Source of the DNA: Marispirochaeta sp.
GTDB taxonomy: Bacteria > Spirochaetota > Spirochaetia > JC444 > Marispirochaetaceae
Direction of reading: 5' to 3'
Assembly: GCF_963668165.1 (NCBI RefSeq)
Contig: NZ_OY764211.1
Location: forward strand, 186,001-250,000
DNA: 64,000 bases
Position 1 is the stretch's first letter. Each line of letters starts with the position of its first letter. The notes below the pieces were generated by a model. That model saw nothing but the letters and a program-made list of their open reading frames with translations, ran no database searches and was not told the origin of the DNA. A program made the position numbers and the translations under genes. Below are positions 34,658 to 44,117 of this stretch, in pieces.

Positions 34658-35990
34658 CAGGGCCAGCGCATTAAAATAGCTCAGGCAGTTGGCTTGAATG
34701 CTTCGTCTGGAGCGAATAGCAATTCTTCCAAATAGCGGTTATTCCAACCAGCCGCTTTGCGCCGCCCCTTTAAGCTTCCCTTGCTATTCTTATCACGGCG
34801 GACGAGATTCATAGCTATGCGACGTAAAATTGCAAAGTTTTCAGGGGAATAGCCTTTTCGCATGCGACTTTCATCTTCCCGGAAGACCATGTCCAACACC
34901 CAGTGAACGGAGTTCTCTACCCCCCAATGGGCTCGTATCGCTGAGTTCAGAAGCTCTGCATTCGCAGGGAGCGAGCTAATGTAGTAGCGAGTTTCCACAC
35001 TTTCTTTATCACCGATGGTACGCTGTGCTCTGACCATGGCGATACTCTGTACCCCTTTCCAATCTTTGATATGCGGCTTCAGCCAGTCGATCTCATCAGT
35101 CGCCACACATTCACGGACTTCACATCGACCGTGTTCCTTGTTGAAGTCCCTGTGATAATCAATCCACTCTTCTGTTTTCTCAGTCCCGGGTTTGATTTCA
35201 TCGAAGCAAAACTTCAATTCATCGTGCAGATGAGGTCTATTTCCCTTCACCGCAAGCACATAGTTGGCTTGTTTCTCTTTAATGAGGTTGGCGATATCTG
35301 TCTGGCAACCCATAGCGTCTATAGTCACGATGCATCCCTTTAGTTCAAGCAGCTTAAGAAGCTCTGGGATAGCGGTGATTTCATTTGATTTCTCGTCAGT
35401 CTTCACCTGACCGAGAACCATGCGGTTCTCTGACGCCCAGGCGCTTACCATATGGAGTGCAGACTTCCCGCTATAATGATCATGGCTGCGACGGGCTGTC
35501 TTTCCATCAATCGCGACGATTTCTCCTTGGGTTTGTTCACGGATGGCATTCACCCAACTGAGAAAGCATTGCTGGAGTTGTTCAGGATTGAGGCGAATAA
35601 ACAAGCGCCGAATCGTATCATGAGAAGGAATCCCATTCGGAAGGGCCAGGAACTTCTTAAGCCAGTGCTCCTTCTCCTTTCCGTAGGTCTCAATTTCCTC
35701 CCAGGTTTCACAATGGCAAACAACTGCACAGATGGTGATTACTATGATGTCCAGGATGAGATGTCGCTTATGCCGATCTATCCGCGGATCTTCAATTGCT
35801 TGAAAATGTTCAATAATATTCATTGACTGACTCTTGCCCATCTTATGCCCTCTCACTAATTGATGCAAAGAGTCTGCTATATCATGGAGAAAAAGTCTAG
35901 AACGTATAAAAATTCATGTATGGCTGCATAAAAATTCAATAATCGCTCTTCGAGCCCACTGCTTGTGCATAACTATGTGCGCTGGCCCTG
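34658..35990 (-). mobile_element. Intact ISAs1-family insertion sequence
   Basis: A 1333-bp element bounded by perfect 13-bp inverted repeats: CAGGGCCAGCGCA (34658-34670) and TGCGCTGGCCCTG (35978-35990). It is flanked by an identical 10-bp direct repeat CCCGGGCTTT on both sides, as expected for this family. One transposase ORF occupies most of it. Perfect repeats, an intact ORF and an undamaged duplication suggest recent insertion. It sits in the space between a TPR gene and purB. Confidence 0.95.
34681..35841 (-). CDS. ISAs1-family DDE transposase
   Basis: A 386-residue transposase reading from ATG 35841, with GAGAGGG 6 nt upstream; a longer reading from 35868 lacks a better SD. The N-terminal H-repeat/DDE-type domain contains EDPRIDRHKRHLILDIIV and GIPSHDTIRRLF. 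The catalytic region has VAIDGKTARRS (first Asp), VTIDAMGCQTDIA (second Asp) and HWGVENSVHWVLDMVFREDES (Glu region), with a C-terminal RRIAMNLVRRD. The ORF is uninterrupted, so the element may be active. Confidence 0.95.
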   Translation of the reverse strand: MGKSQSMNIIEHFQAIEDPRIDRHKRHLILDIIVITICAVVCHCETWEEIETYGKEKEHWLKKFLALPNGIPSHDTIRRLFIRLNPEQLQQCFLSWVNAIREQTQGEIVAIDGKTARRSHDHYSGKSALHMVSAWASENRMVLGQVKTDEKSNEITAIPELLKLLELKGCIVTIDAMGCQTDIANLIKEKQANYVLAVKGNRPHLHDELKFCFDEIKPGTEKTEEWIDYHRDFNKEHGRCEVRECVATDEIDWLKPHIKDWKGVQSIAMVRAQRTIGDKESVETRYYISSLPANAELLNSAIRAHWGVENSVHWVLDMVFREDESRMRKGYSPENFAILRRIAMNLVRRDKNSKGSLKGRRKAAGWNNRYLEELLFAPDEAFKPTA

Positions 35991-36000
35991 CCCGGGCTTT
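35991..36000 (+). repeat. Right 10-bp target-site duplication of the ISAs1 element
   Basis: CCCGGGCTTT, identical to 34648-34657. Its final TT forms the first two bases of the purB -35 box TTGACA. Confidence 0.9.
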
Positions 36001-36028
36001 GACAAAAAGCACCCTTTTACGGCATAGT
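35999..36028 (+). promoter_or_regulatory. purB promoter at the IS junction, possibly leaderless
   Basis: Consensus -35 TTGACA (35999-36004) and -10 CATAGT (36023-36028) are 18 bp apart. Only five bases separate the -10 box from the purB ATG at 36034, and no SD is present. The first two -35 bases belong to the IS target duplication, which restored them on the purB side. Confidence 0.55.
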
Positions 36029-36033
36029 AGCGT

Positions 36034-37461
36034 ATGGAAGAGAGAAGCATTTTTCACTGTCTGTCCCCCCTGGATCACCGTTATTATCTGGCAAACCGTG
36101 ATCTGTTTGATCAGCTAACTGCCTATCTGAGCGAGGAAGCCTCCATACAATACTGTATTAAGGTAGAAATCGCCCTCCTGAAAAGTCATGTAAACTTGAG
36201 CCTGCAAGGACGTTCCGACCTTTTGGCGGCTCTTGATACTGTTGAGGCCGATATTAGTCCTGCTGAAGTTTATGCCGAAGAGGAGAAAACCCAGCATAAT
36301 ATTCGGGCTCTTGTGAATGTACTCAAGCGTAAGGTTCCACCGGAGACTGCTCCTTATGTGCATCTTGGAGCAACATCGGTGGATATCCTGGATACCGCCC
36401 AGTCAATGCGCATACGGGACGCTGTAAAAAAGGTTATTCTTCCGACACTGCTTAAAGCCGAAGAGGAACTTGTCCGTCTGTGCAGCGAGAACGCCGAAGT
36501 CCCCCAGGTCGGACGGACCCACGGCCAGCACGCTGTACCGATCACCTTTGGGTTTGCCATGGCAGAATACGCTTCCCGGCTGGGTAAATCGATAATCCAG
36601 ATTAACCGGTTGTCTTCTAACCTGCGAGGAAAGATCGCCGGTGCCGTGGGGTCGTATAATTCTACCGCGCTGCTGACCTCCGATCCCGAGAGTTTTGAAG
36701 CGGAAATCCTTGAATCCCTTGGATTACAGTCTTCCGAAACATCGACGCAGATGGTGGAACCTGAATACCTGCTGCGGCTGCTCCTTGAGGTAAATGTTGC
36801 CTTTGGTATTCTGGCCAATATGGCGGATGATCTTCGACATCTGCAACGCTCGGAAATCAATGAGGTACGGGAACTTTTTAAAAGCGACCAGGTTGGATCC
36901 TCCACCATGCCGCAGAAACGGAATCCCTGGAACTCCGAGCATGTAAAGAGCCTCTGGAAGGCCTTTGCTCCCCGGGTAATGACCTTTTTCATGGACCAGA
37001 TTTCCGAACACCAGCGAGACCTGAGCAATTCCGCTTCCATGCGTTTTATCTCCGATTATCTGGCGGGATTTACCGCTGCTGCTGCCCGAAGTATCAAGGT
37101 CTTGAAAAGCCTCCATGTAAATGCCCCCCAGATGATGAAAAATATTCAATCCTCAGGAGACCTTGTCCTCGCAGAAGCCGCCTATATTCTGCTGGCCGCA
37201 GCAGGGGAATCCGAAGCCCACGAAATTATTAAACAGCTGACTCTGCGCTGTGAGCAGGAAGGTATCAGTCTGGCCGATGCTATTAAGGCGAACAGTAAGG
37301 TAAGTGATCTTGTTACCCGGTCTCTCAAAGCTGTGGGGTTACCCGAGGCTGTGGATTTTTTCTCCCGGCAGGAACAATACCGGGGAATAGCTGTTCAAAA
37401 ATCCCGGAAAATTGCAGAGCGCTACAGCGGTATAGAGGCTCTTTTAAAGGAGGAAATATAA
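36034..37461 (+). CDS. purB: Adenylosuccinate lyase
   Basis: Converts SAICAR to AICAR and adenylosuccinate to AMP. The 475-residue protein has LSPLDHRYYL at the N-terminus, the TSVDILDTAQ segment, VGRTHGQHAVPITFG (catalytic His region), the fumarase/aspartase signature SSTMPQKRNPWNSE (catalytic Ser) near residue 290 and a helical C-terminus. The start at 36034 fits the normal short N-terminus but has no SD, unlike the next gene. It heads a purB-guaB-purA-guaA operon; its stop overlaps the guaB ATG (TAATG). Confidence 0.96.
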   Translation: MEERSIFHCLSPLDHRYYLANRDLFDQLTAYLSEEASIQYCIKVEIALLKSHVNLSLQGRSDLLAALDTVEADISPAEVYAEEEKTQHNIRALVNVLKRKVPPETAPYVHLGATSVDILDTAQSMRIRDAVKKVILPTLLKAEEELVRLCSENAEVPQVGRTHGQHAVPITFGFAMAEYASRLGKSIIQINRLSSNLRGKIAGAVGSYNSTALLTSDPESFEAEILESLGLQSSETSTQMVEPEYLLRLLLEVNVAFGILANMADDLRHLQRSEINEVRELFKSDQVGSSTMPQKRNPWNSEHVKSLWKAFAPRVMTFFMDQISEHQRDLSNSASMRFISDYLAGFTAAAARSIKVLKSLHVNAPQMMKNIQSSGDLVLAEAAYILLAAAGESEAHEIIKQLTLRCEQEGISLADAIKANSKVSDLVTRSLKAVGLPEAVDFFSRQEQYRGIAVQKSRKIAERYSGIEALLKEEI

Positions 37462-38900
37462 TGGAATTTCGTGAATCTCTGAGTTATGACGATGTTCTTC
37501 TTATCCCGGCATATGCTGATTTCCTGCCCAGCGAGGCATCGGTAACTACCCGCCTGTGTGCGGATATCACCCTGAAGGCTCCCATAATTTCCGCAGCCAT
37601 GGACACGGTAACCGAAAAAGGGATGGCGATCGCCATGGCTCTGAACGGAGGAGCAGGGGTTATACATCGGAATCTGAGCCCTGAAGATCAGGCTGCGCAC
37701 GTGGGTAGTGTAAAGCGCTATCTAAACTGGGTCATCGAGAATCCAATAACGGTGCATCCGGATGACTCCATAGCAGAGGTTAAGCGCAAGACTATCAGTA
37801 ATCAGGTTTCCGGTTTGCCGGTTGTCGATAAAGACGGCTATTTGAAAGGGATCATAACAAGCCGGGATCTGCGCTTCTGCCGGGATAACAGCAGAAAGGT
37901 GTCAGAGATCATGACCGTTGATCCTGTCGTGGAAATCGGAGATCCGACGCATGAAAGCGCCCAGGAAAAGTTTGATACTCATAAAATTGAGAAACTGCCG
38001 GTAGTCGACAAGGTCGGAAAACTGACAGGACTGGTTACGGTAAAGGATATCGAGAAGCATCAGGATTATCCAAATGCCGCTGTTGATTCCAGGGGAAGGC
38101 TGATAGTAGGGGCTGCTGTTTCTCCCAATGACTGGAGGATACGGATGCCCCTGCTGCAGGCGGCGAATGTAGACTTTGTTGTTCTCGATACAGCCCATGG
38201 AGACAGTAAGAGCGTAATAGATGCGGTTAAGGCTATAAAAGAGAATTTTAACGCCGCGGTCATCGGGGGGAATGTGGCTACTCCAGAGGGCACACGGCGT
38301 TTAATCGAGGCAGGAGCCGATGCCGTGAAGGTTGGAGTCGGTCCCGGATCAATCTGTACCACCAGAATTGTCGCCGGTATAGGGGTTCCGCAGTTTACTG
38401 CGGTCCTTGAATGTGCCGAAGAGGCAAAAAAGTCGGGCATTCCAATAATTGCCGACGGAGGTATCAAGTTTTCCGGCGATATAACCAAGGCGATTTGTGC
38501 CGGAGCCGGAGCCGTGATGATCGGAAACCTCTTTGCTGGACTCAAAGAAGCTCCGGGACGGGAAATCATCTACGATGGACGAATGTTCAAGGAGTACCGC
38601 GGTATGGGGAGCATCTCCTCCATACAGCAGGGCTCTGGAGACAGGTATCAGATGAAGGATGGAGAGACGCCTGTACCCGAAGGCATTGAGGGAAAGGTAC
38701 CCTACAAGGGAGAACTCAAGAATTTTATCCATCAGCTGGTAACGGGGCTTAGAAAGGGGATGGGCTACTGTGGCTGCAAAACCGTTGATCAATTGCGTTT
38801 ATACAAGAATTTTGTTAAGATCTCCAGCGCTGGGCTTCAGGAGAGTCATGCTCATGATGTATCCATCACGCAGGAAGCCCCCAACTATTCACGCAATTAG
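37461..38900 (+). CDS. guaB: Inosine-5'-monophosphate dehydrogenase
   Basis: NAD-dependent oxidation of IMP to XMP, the committed GTP branch step. The 479-residue protein contains the N-terminal barrel start ([32 protein letters not shown]). A CBS-pair insert is at about residues 90-205 ([17 protein letters not shown]). The catalytic Cys loop is [15 protein letters not shown] and the flap Arg region is [11 protein letters not shown] strong SD AAAGGAGGAAATATA overlaps the end of purB. The two CBS domains suggest regulation by adenine nucleotides, as in other bacteria. Confidence 0.97.
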   Translation: MEFRESLSYDDVLLIPAYADFLPSEASVTTRLCADITLKAPIISAAMDTVTEKGMAIAMALNGGAGVIHRNLSPEDQAAHVGSVKRYLNWVIENPITVHPDDSIAEVKRKTISNQVSGLPVVDKDGYLKGIITSRDLRFCRDNSRKVSEIMTVDPVVEIGDPTHESAQEKFDTHKIEKLPVVDKVGKLTGLVTVKDIEKHQDYPNAAVDSRGRLIVGAAVSPNDWRIRMPLLQAANVDFVVLDTAHGDSKSVIDAVKAIKENFNAAVIGGNVATPEGTRRLIEAGADAVKVGVGPGSICTTRIVAGIGVPQFTAVLECAEEAKKSGIPIIADGGIKFSGDITKAICAGAGAVMIGNLFAGLKEAPGREIIYDGRMFKEYRGMGSISSIQQGSGDRYQMKDGETPVPEGIEGKVPYKGELKNFIHQLVTGLRKGMGYCGCKTVDQLRLYKNFVKISSAGLQESHAHDVSITQEAPNYSRN

Positions 38901-38908
38901 GGGAAATA

Positions 38909-40138
38909 ATGAATCTGGTCGTTATTGGTGCTCAATGGGGTGATGAAGGAAAAGGGAAAATTGTTGATTATATGGCGGGGAACGCCGAGGTGGTGGTTCG
39001 TTTTTCCGGCGGGGCTAATGCCGGGCATACCATTGTAATCGGCGATACTACCTATAAGCTGCATCTGATTCCTTCCGGTGTAATCAGCGAAGAAAAGATC
39101 GCTGTTCTTGGTACAGGTATGGTAATTGATCCTGAGGCCCTTTTCAGTGAGCTGAAAATGATCGAGTCTCAGGGAGTTGACTGGAAAGGCAGGGTCCTTA
39201 TTTCCGACAGGGCACACCTTGTGCTGCCGCGCTACAAGAAAATGGATCTTGATATGGAGCAGAACCGGCGTTTACCTATAGGCACCACAGGCCGGGGAAT
39301 CGGTATTGCCTATGCCGAGAAAGCCCAGAGAGAGGGGGTTCGGGCCGGTGATTTGTGGGATTCCCGGGTATGGGGGAGTCTGCTGCCGGAGGACCGCGAG
39401 TTTCTGGAACCATTCAAGAAACGTTTGGAGGGTATGGTGATTAACATATCCGCGTTCATGGCAGAACGCAGGCTATCCAATACCCTGTTTGAAGGGGCCC
39501 AGGGTATCCTGCTGGACCTGGATACCGGGACTTACCCTTTTGTTTCCTCCGGCTATTCTAATGCCGCCGGCGCCGCCCTGGGAGGAGGTATCGGTCCCCG
39601 GAACCTGGATAAGATACTCGGTGTGTTCAAGGCATATTCGACCCGCGTAGGCAACGGGCCCTTTCCAAGCGAGTTCGCTCCGGAGGAACACGGCGGACTT
39701 ATCGACCTGGTGCGGGAGACCGGACGCGAATACGGCGTTACCACCGGTCGGCCGCGGCGCTGCGGGTATCTTGATCTGGTGGCCCTGAAGTACGCCTGTA
39801 GAACCAACTCTATCGATGCCCTTGTTCTGACTCATCTTGATGTGTATGACACCCTGCCCACCGTTACCCTCTGCACGGCCTATAATATAGACGGTAAAGA
39901 GGTAAGGGATTTTCCGAGCCGTATTGAGGATCTGGAAAAGGCCGTTCCCGTTACCAAGGCGTTTCCAGGATGGCAGCAGAGCCTGGGAGCGATAAAAGAG
40001 TATCAGGCACTGCCCTGGGAGGCCAGGGAATACATCCGCTTCATTGAGGAATATACGGAAACCCCTGTGTCTATTGTCTCTGTGGGCTATGAGCGGACCC
40101 AGACCATTCTGCGCGAGGACCCATGGATTCAATCCTGA
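38909..40138 (+). CDS. purA: Adenylosuccinate synthetase
   Basis: GTP-dependent conversion of IMP and aspartate to adenylosuccinate, the first AMP-branch step. The 409-residue protein has the N-terminal P-loop GAQWGDEGKGKIVD, GGANAGHTIV, STRVGNGPFPSE and TTGRPRRCGYLD, with the nucleotide/substrate segment FEGAQGILLDLDTGTYPFV. It is slightly shorter than E. coli PurA. The SD AGGGGAAATA lies just before the ATG, 8 nt after guaB. Its end overlaps guaA by 16 nt. Confidence 0.97.
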   Translation: MNLVVIGAQWGDEGKGKIVDYMAGNAEVVVRFSGGANAGHTIVIGDTTYKLHLIPSGVISEEKIAVLGTGMVIDPEALFSELKMIESQGVDWKGRVLISDRAHLVLPRYKKMDLDMEQNRRLPIGTTGRGIGIAYAEKAQREGVRAGDLWDSRVWGSLLPEDREFLEPFKKRLEGMVINISAFMAERRLSNTLFEGAQGILLDLDTGTYPFVSSGYSNAAGAALGGGIGPRNLDKILGVFKAYSTRVGNGPFPSEFAPEEHGGLIDLVRETGREYGVTTGRPRRCGYLDLVALKYACRTNSIDALVLTHLDVYDTLPTVTLCTAYNIDGKEVRDFPSRIEDLEKAVPVTKAFPGWQQSLGAIKEYQALPWEAREYIRFIEEYTETPVSIVSVGYERTQTILREDPWIQS

Positions 40139-41670
40139 TTCTTGATTTCGGAAGTCAGACAACGCAGCTGATCGCCCGGAGGATCCGGGAGATAGGCGTC
40201 TATACGGATATCGTACCCGGGGATACTCCGGTGGCTGACATGCCCCTTGAAGGGGTAACAGGGCTTATATTTTCTGGAAGCCCTTTTTCCGTATACGAAA
40301 AAGAGGCCCCGGAAGTAGACGTAAAAGTCTACTCTCTGGGACTGCCGATTCTGGGAATATGCTACGGCTTTCAGAGAATGACCGCAGACAATGCCGGCAG
40401 GGTCGCTCTTCTGGAAAAACGTGAATTCGGGCGCTCCAGGATTGAGTACCGTCTTGCATGCCCCTTGTTCCGTAATATTCCTGATGGGTTTGCCTCCTGG
40501 ATGAGCCATGGTGACAGTATTGAAAATCCAGGTAAGGGATTCGAACTGGTCGCCCAATCGGAGCATCACATTGCTGCGGCCTGGAACCGGGAAAAAAAAC
40601 TTTTTGGAATCCAGTTTCATCCGGAGGTAAGTCACTGCGAATTCGGTAACGATATCCTGCGCAATTTTTCCCTGGAAATCTGCGGTGCCGAGGCCGCCTG
40701 GTCCATGGCCGCCTACCTGGAACAGGTGTCTGAAGAGATCCGGCGCCGGGTGGGGGATGAGCGGGTTCTGCTGTTGATTTCCGGCGGGGTAGACTCCACC
40801 GTTGTTGGTGGACTGCTGCTCCAGGCCCTCCCCCATGATCAGGTGTATTTAATGTATATTGATACCGGCCTTATGCGGAAGGATGAGTCGGTAGAGGTGG
40901 AGCGTACCCTGCGCTCTCTTGGAGCAAAAAACCTCTCAATAATACATGCGGAAGATGAGTTTCTTTCCGCCCTTGCGGGAATCGACGATCCCGAGGAGAA
41001 GCGGAGAATCATTGGGGATCTTTTTATTACCGTGCAGACCCGGGAGGTCGAGAAACTTGCCATTGGCGATGCTTTTCTTGCCCAGGGGACCCTCTACACC
41101 GACATGATCGAATCAGGTAAGGGTGTTGGAAAAAAGGCAAAGGTTATTAAGTCCCACCATAACGTGCGTTCTCCTCTGGTTGAAGCCAAACGCGAGGCCG
41201 GGCGGATAATAGAGCCCCTGGACAAGCTGTACAAGGACGAAGTCCGTCGTCTTGGGGTGACCATCGGTATTGGTGATCAGATAATCAAACGCCATCCGTT
41301 TCCCGGCCCCGGACTTGCTGTGCGTATTCTGGGAGATGTTACCGCGGAAAAGTGCGTGATTCTGCGGGAAGCCGATTCCATTTTCATAGACGAATTGAAA
41401 AAGCGGAGACTTTACGATGAAATCTGGCAGGCATTCAGTATTCTGCTTCCAGTTCGTTCGGTTGGAGTGACCGGAGATGCCAGGGAATACGGGTACGTGC
41501 TTGCTCTGAGGGCCATTATCAGCAGGGATGGAATGACTGCCGATGTGTATCCCTTTGAATCGAAGGACCTGCTTGAAATTTCCAGTCTTATTACCAATTC
41601 GGTACGCGAGATCGGCAGGGTTGTTTACGATATTTCTTCAAAGCCGCCTGCTACAATAGAATGGGAATAG
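40123..41670 (+). CDS. guaA: GMP synthase (glutamine-hydrolysing)
   Basis: Amidates XMP to GMP using glutamine and ATP. The 515-residue fusion has a class I amidotransferase domain (ILDFGSQTTQLIARR, catalytic Cys in LGICYGFQRM, His/Glu in GIQFHPEVSHCEFG). The ATP-pyrophosphatase domain has the P-loop LLISGGVDSTVVGG, and the C-terminal dimerisation domain ends KPPATIEWE. Its ATG at 40123 lies inside the end of purA. The four-gene operon therefore supplies both AMP and GMP from IMP. Confidence 0.97.
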   Translation: MDSILILDFGSQTTQLIARRIREIGVYTDIVPGDTPVADMPLEGVTGLIFSGSPFSVYEKEAPEVDVKVYSLGLPILGICYGFQRMTADNAGRVALLEKREFGRSRIEYRLACPLFRNIPDGFASWMSHGDSIENPGKGFELVAQSEHHIAAAWNREKKLFGIQFHPEVSHCEFGNDILRNFSLEICGAEAAWSMAAYLEQVSEEIRRRVGDERVLLLISGGVDSTVVGGLLLQALPHDQVYLMYIDTGLMRKDESVEVERTLRSLGAKNLSIIHAEDEFLSALAGIDDPEEKRRIIGDLFITVQTREVEKLAIGDAFLAQGTLYTDMIESGKGVGKKAKVIKSHHNVRSPLVEAKREAGRIIEPLDKLYKDEVRRLGVTIGIGDQIIKRHPFPGPGLAVRILGDVTAEKCVILREADSIFIDELKKRRLYDEIWQAFSILLPVRSVGVTGDAREYGYVLALRAIISRDGMTADVYPFESKDLLEISSLITNSVREIGRVVYDISSKPPATIEWE

Positions 41671-41723
41671 ACGAAATTAAAAGTTAGTATAAAAGGCGCT
41701 TAGTAAAGATTATAAAGTGCGTT

Positions 41724-41729
41724 TATAAT
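41724..41729 (+). promoter_or_regulatory. Consensus -10 box 5 nt before the next start codon
   Basis: TATAAT at 41724-41729 is followed by five bases and the GTG at 41735, with no SD between. The -35 match is weak (TTAGTA at 41700, 18-bp spacing). A leaderless transcript is possible. Confidence 0.45.
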
Positions 41730-41734
41730 GGGGT

Positions 41735-44113
41735 GTGACTTCTTCATCCCGGTGTTTTATCTTCAAGCAGCTTATACCCTTCCTGTTTATCCTGCTTATG
41801 GGAGGGGTTACTTGTTTATGGGCCAACGACAGTAAGCAATGGTCAGGAGGTTGGCATCTTCTTGATGCTGCCGGAAGACGCCTGTCTCCCCAGTTTCTTT
41901 TCCTGCCCTACACAAGTACTTCTGTCCCTTATTATGTACACGGACGTCTCGGTCTTAAAGGCTTCGATCTAATCCGGCTTGAGGTGTTTACGGAAACAGA
42001 CACCCGCCTTGAAATTTCCATACAGGACAACCGGCAGCGGACCTACCGTGCGGTCAGAAAGGTGGGCGGGCAGGTAGTAACTGTTCTTCATCTTAAACCT
42101 TCGGACTTCTTATCAGATCCGGAACAGTTTTACCGGCTGAAGCCACTTTGCCCGGATGAGGCGGGGACGACTATCAGTGTGTACGATGTCGGGACTGCTA
42201 ATGCTTTTATTCCCCGGCGTAACAGGATTGTAATACACGATCTGCATGTTCAGCTTCCTGAGATGCCGATTCGAAGAGGACTCCTTCGGGTACGGGACGA
42301 GCTTGAAATACAGGATCCCTGGGAGATTGACGGCGATATAATAGTAGAGCCCGGAGCAACACTGCGTATAATGAATACGGATCTTCGGATAGCCGGGAGA
42401 ATCATCTCGTTTAACGGGATAGTCCAGATAGAAAATTCCCGCATTGACTTTATGCAGAACCGCAGCCTCGAACACGGGATTACTATTAATGATGGCGGTC
42501 AACTCTCCATAGCGGACGCCCGGCTCGTTTCTGTTTTTCCCTTGGAGATGACTGTTTCCGGAGAATCCGTGTTAGGGCTGAAAAACACAAGCTCGGATGG
42601 AACCTTTTCTTTTAGTGCGGAAGAATCCAGTTCGATCTTTGTTGAAGATTGCCGCTCAATTGGTGATTTCCGCTATGATCAGGATTCGACTCTCCGCATT
42701 CGGCGGTCAAAAGGTTTCACGATCTGGCTGAACAGCCCGCGGGATACCGGCGAAGAATGGTCCCTGCCTTCTTTCAGCCGGGTCAGAAGGTGGGACGGCA
42801 ATGATCTGTTCCCTGTGGAGATAGAAAACTGCACATCCGTAGCCTGGGGGTTGAGGCTATTTAAGGGAGCCGCCGGCCGTCTGAGCAGAGGGCATCTTGA
42901 GGGTGTGGAGATTATACTCAGAGAAGGAGAGGAGGCCGATCTTAACGGCGTACGAAACGCAAAACCTCCACCTGCGGGAGAACTGCTGGAGGAAGGCTAT
43001 AATATAGAATTCGGTAGTCTGGTAAGAATCGGCGCATGGAATTTCGTTGCCGAAAATGGATCTTCCCTGGTGCTTCGGAACTCTCTTTTTTCTTCCGCTC
43101 AAGTTTCCGGTAGAGATTCTACTCTTACAATAATAAACAGCGAGTGCAGCGGACAGGACGGTTATTTCTCGGTCAGCCTCGGCAGTTCATGTTTTATTCA
43201 GCATTCAACCCTAGATGTTCCTCTTGTTGTATCCTTTGGCGGGATGGTTCGTGCCTTTGACTCAAGAATCACTGATCGGGGCATAGTGGAAAACGGGGGC
43301 ACCCTTGTACTAAGGGATGTTGAAGCCAGGAATCCTGTGGAAAAAAGACCAGGAGGAAGGATTTCCGGCACGGCCCAGCCTCTTGGAACTTTTTATCCTG
43401 AAACGGGAAATATAATTCCTGCTCCGGTGTTGTCGCAGATGGAGATGGGGGGAATAGGTACTTTTCTACCACGGATCAGCGGATTTGAAGAATATGAGAA
43501 CACAGTCATACCTCACTTTGAGGTAGAAATACTGCAGCGTTTTTACATACGCTTTCCGGAGTTTGAATATGTTACTTTGCGAAGAGGAAGCCCGCTTTTT
43601 GCATCCCTCGCGGTAAAGGTTGCAGCTCTGTTTGAAAGAGGTAATCCTTTTGATCCGGAAGAGGAAAAAAAAGATATTCTTTTTCTGCCCCTGGCTTTCG
43701 AGACGGGATTACGGGGCAGATCCCGTCTCATCGGTCCTTTCTGGGGTATCGCTGAGATAGCTGCCGATCCTTCCAGCAGGATCTATTCCGGATTCCGATT
43801 TTATACCGAAATCGCTGTCCTGAGAGAAATACCTCTCTTTGGTGTGGAATCCAGGCTGTATACAGGGGTACAGTTTGCTGATGCAGGATATATAAATGAT
43901 TTATATTATTCCCCGGATTCTCCGGACTCAGGACTGATGATTGAGAAAGTCAGTTATGGCGGAAGGATTTCCCGCAGTATTGGGGACAACTGGCTTGTCA
44001 GTTTAAGCTGCGAAGTCGAGGACTACGTTGGACCTGCCGCCAAGTCACCCCTGTTTCGGGGTGACTCATTTGACTGGACGGCGATCCTGGCTTTGCTATA
44101 CCGGATGCGTTAA
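41735..44113 (+). CDS. Secreted beta-helix-like protein, unknown function
   Basis: A 792-residue exported protein. A hydrophobic leader (LIPFLFILLMGGVTCLWA) follows a short basic N-terminus. Residues about 200-560 contain repeated short beta-strand steps with polar turns (IIVEPGATLRIMNTDLRIAG, GGQLSIADARLVS, ENGSSLVLRNSLF, GGTLVLRDVEARN), the pattern of a right-handed beta-helix. The C-terminal 220 residues have aromatic amphipathic strands that may form a membrane-interacting or barrel-like end (YSGFRFYTEIAVLREIP, LYTGVQFADAGYIND). It starts at GTG 41735, 5 nt after a TATAAT box. It recalls the giant protein at 9602 but lacks the FN3-like repeats. Confidence 0.75.
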   Translation: MTSSSRCFIFKQLIPFLFILLMGGVTCLWANDSKQWSGGWHLLDAAGRRLSPQFLFLPYTSTSVPYYVHGRLGLKGFDLIRLEVFTETDTRLEISIQDNRQRTYRAVRKVGGQVVTVLHLKPSDFLSDPEQFYRLKPLCPDEAGTTISVYDVGTANAFIPRRNRIVIHDLHVQLPEMPIRRGLLRVRDELEIQDPWEIDGDIIVEPGATLRIMNTDLRIAGRIISFNGIVQIENSRIDFMQNRSLEHGITINDGGQLSIADARLVSVFPLEMTVSGESVLGLKNTSSDGTFSFSAEESSSIFVEDCRSIGDFRYDQDSTLRIRRSKGFTIWLNSPRDTGEEWSLPSFSRVRRWDGNDLFPVEIENCTSVAWGLRLFKGAAGRLSRGHLEGVEIILREGEEADLNGVRNAKPPPAGELLEEGYNIEFGSLVRIGAWNFVAENGSSLVLRNSLFSSAQVSGRDSTLTIINSECSGQDGYFSVSLGSSCFIQHSTLDVPLVVSFGGMVRAFDSRITDRGIVENGGTLVLRDVEARNPVEKRPGGRISGTAQPLGTFYPETGNIIPAPVLSQMEMGGIGTFLPRISGFEEYENTVIPHFEVEILQRFYIRFPEFEYVTLRRGSPLFASLAVKVAALFERGNPFDPEEEKKDILFLPLAFETGLRGRSRLIGPFWGIAEIAADPSSRIYSGFRFYTEIAVLREIPLFGVESRLYTGVQFADAGYINDLYYSPDSPDSGLMIEKVSYGGRISRSIGDNWLVSLSCEVEDYVGPAAKSPLFRGDSFDWTAILALLYRMR

Positions 44114-44117
44114 AGCT

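Noticed and set aside
42113..42502. Minus-strand 129-codon frame inside the beta-helix gene
   Set aside because: A shadow frame of the plus-strand gene; no SD and no family.
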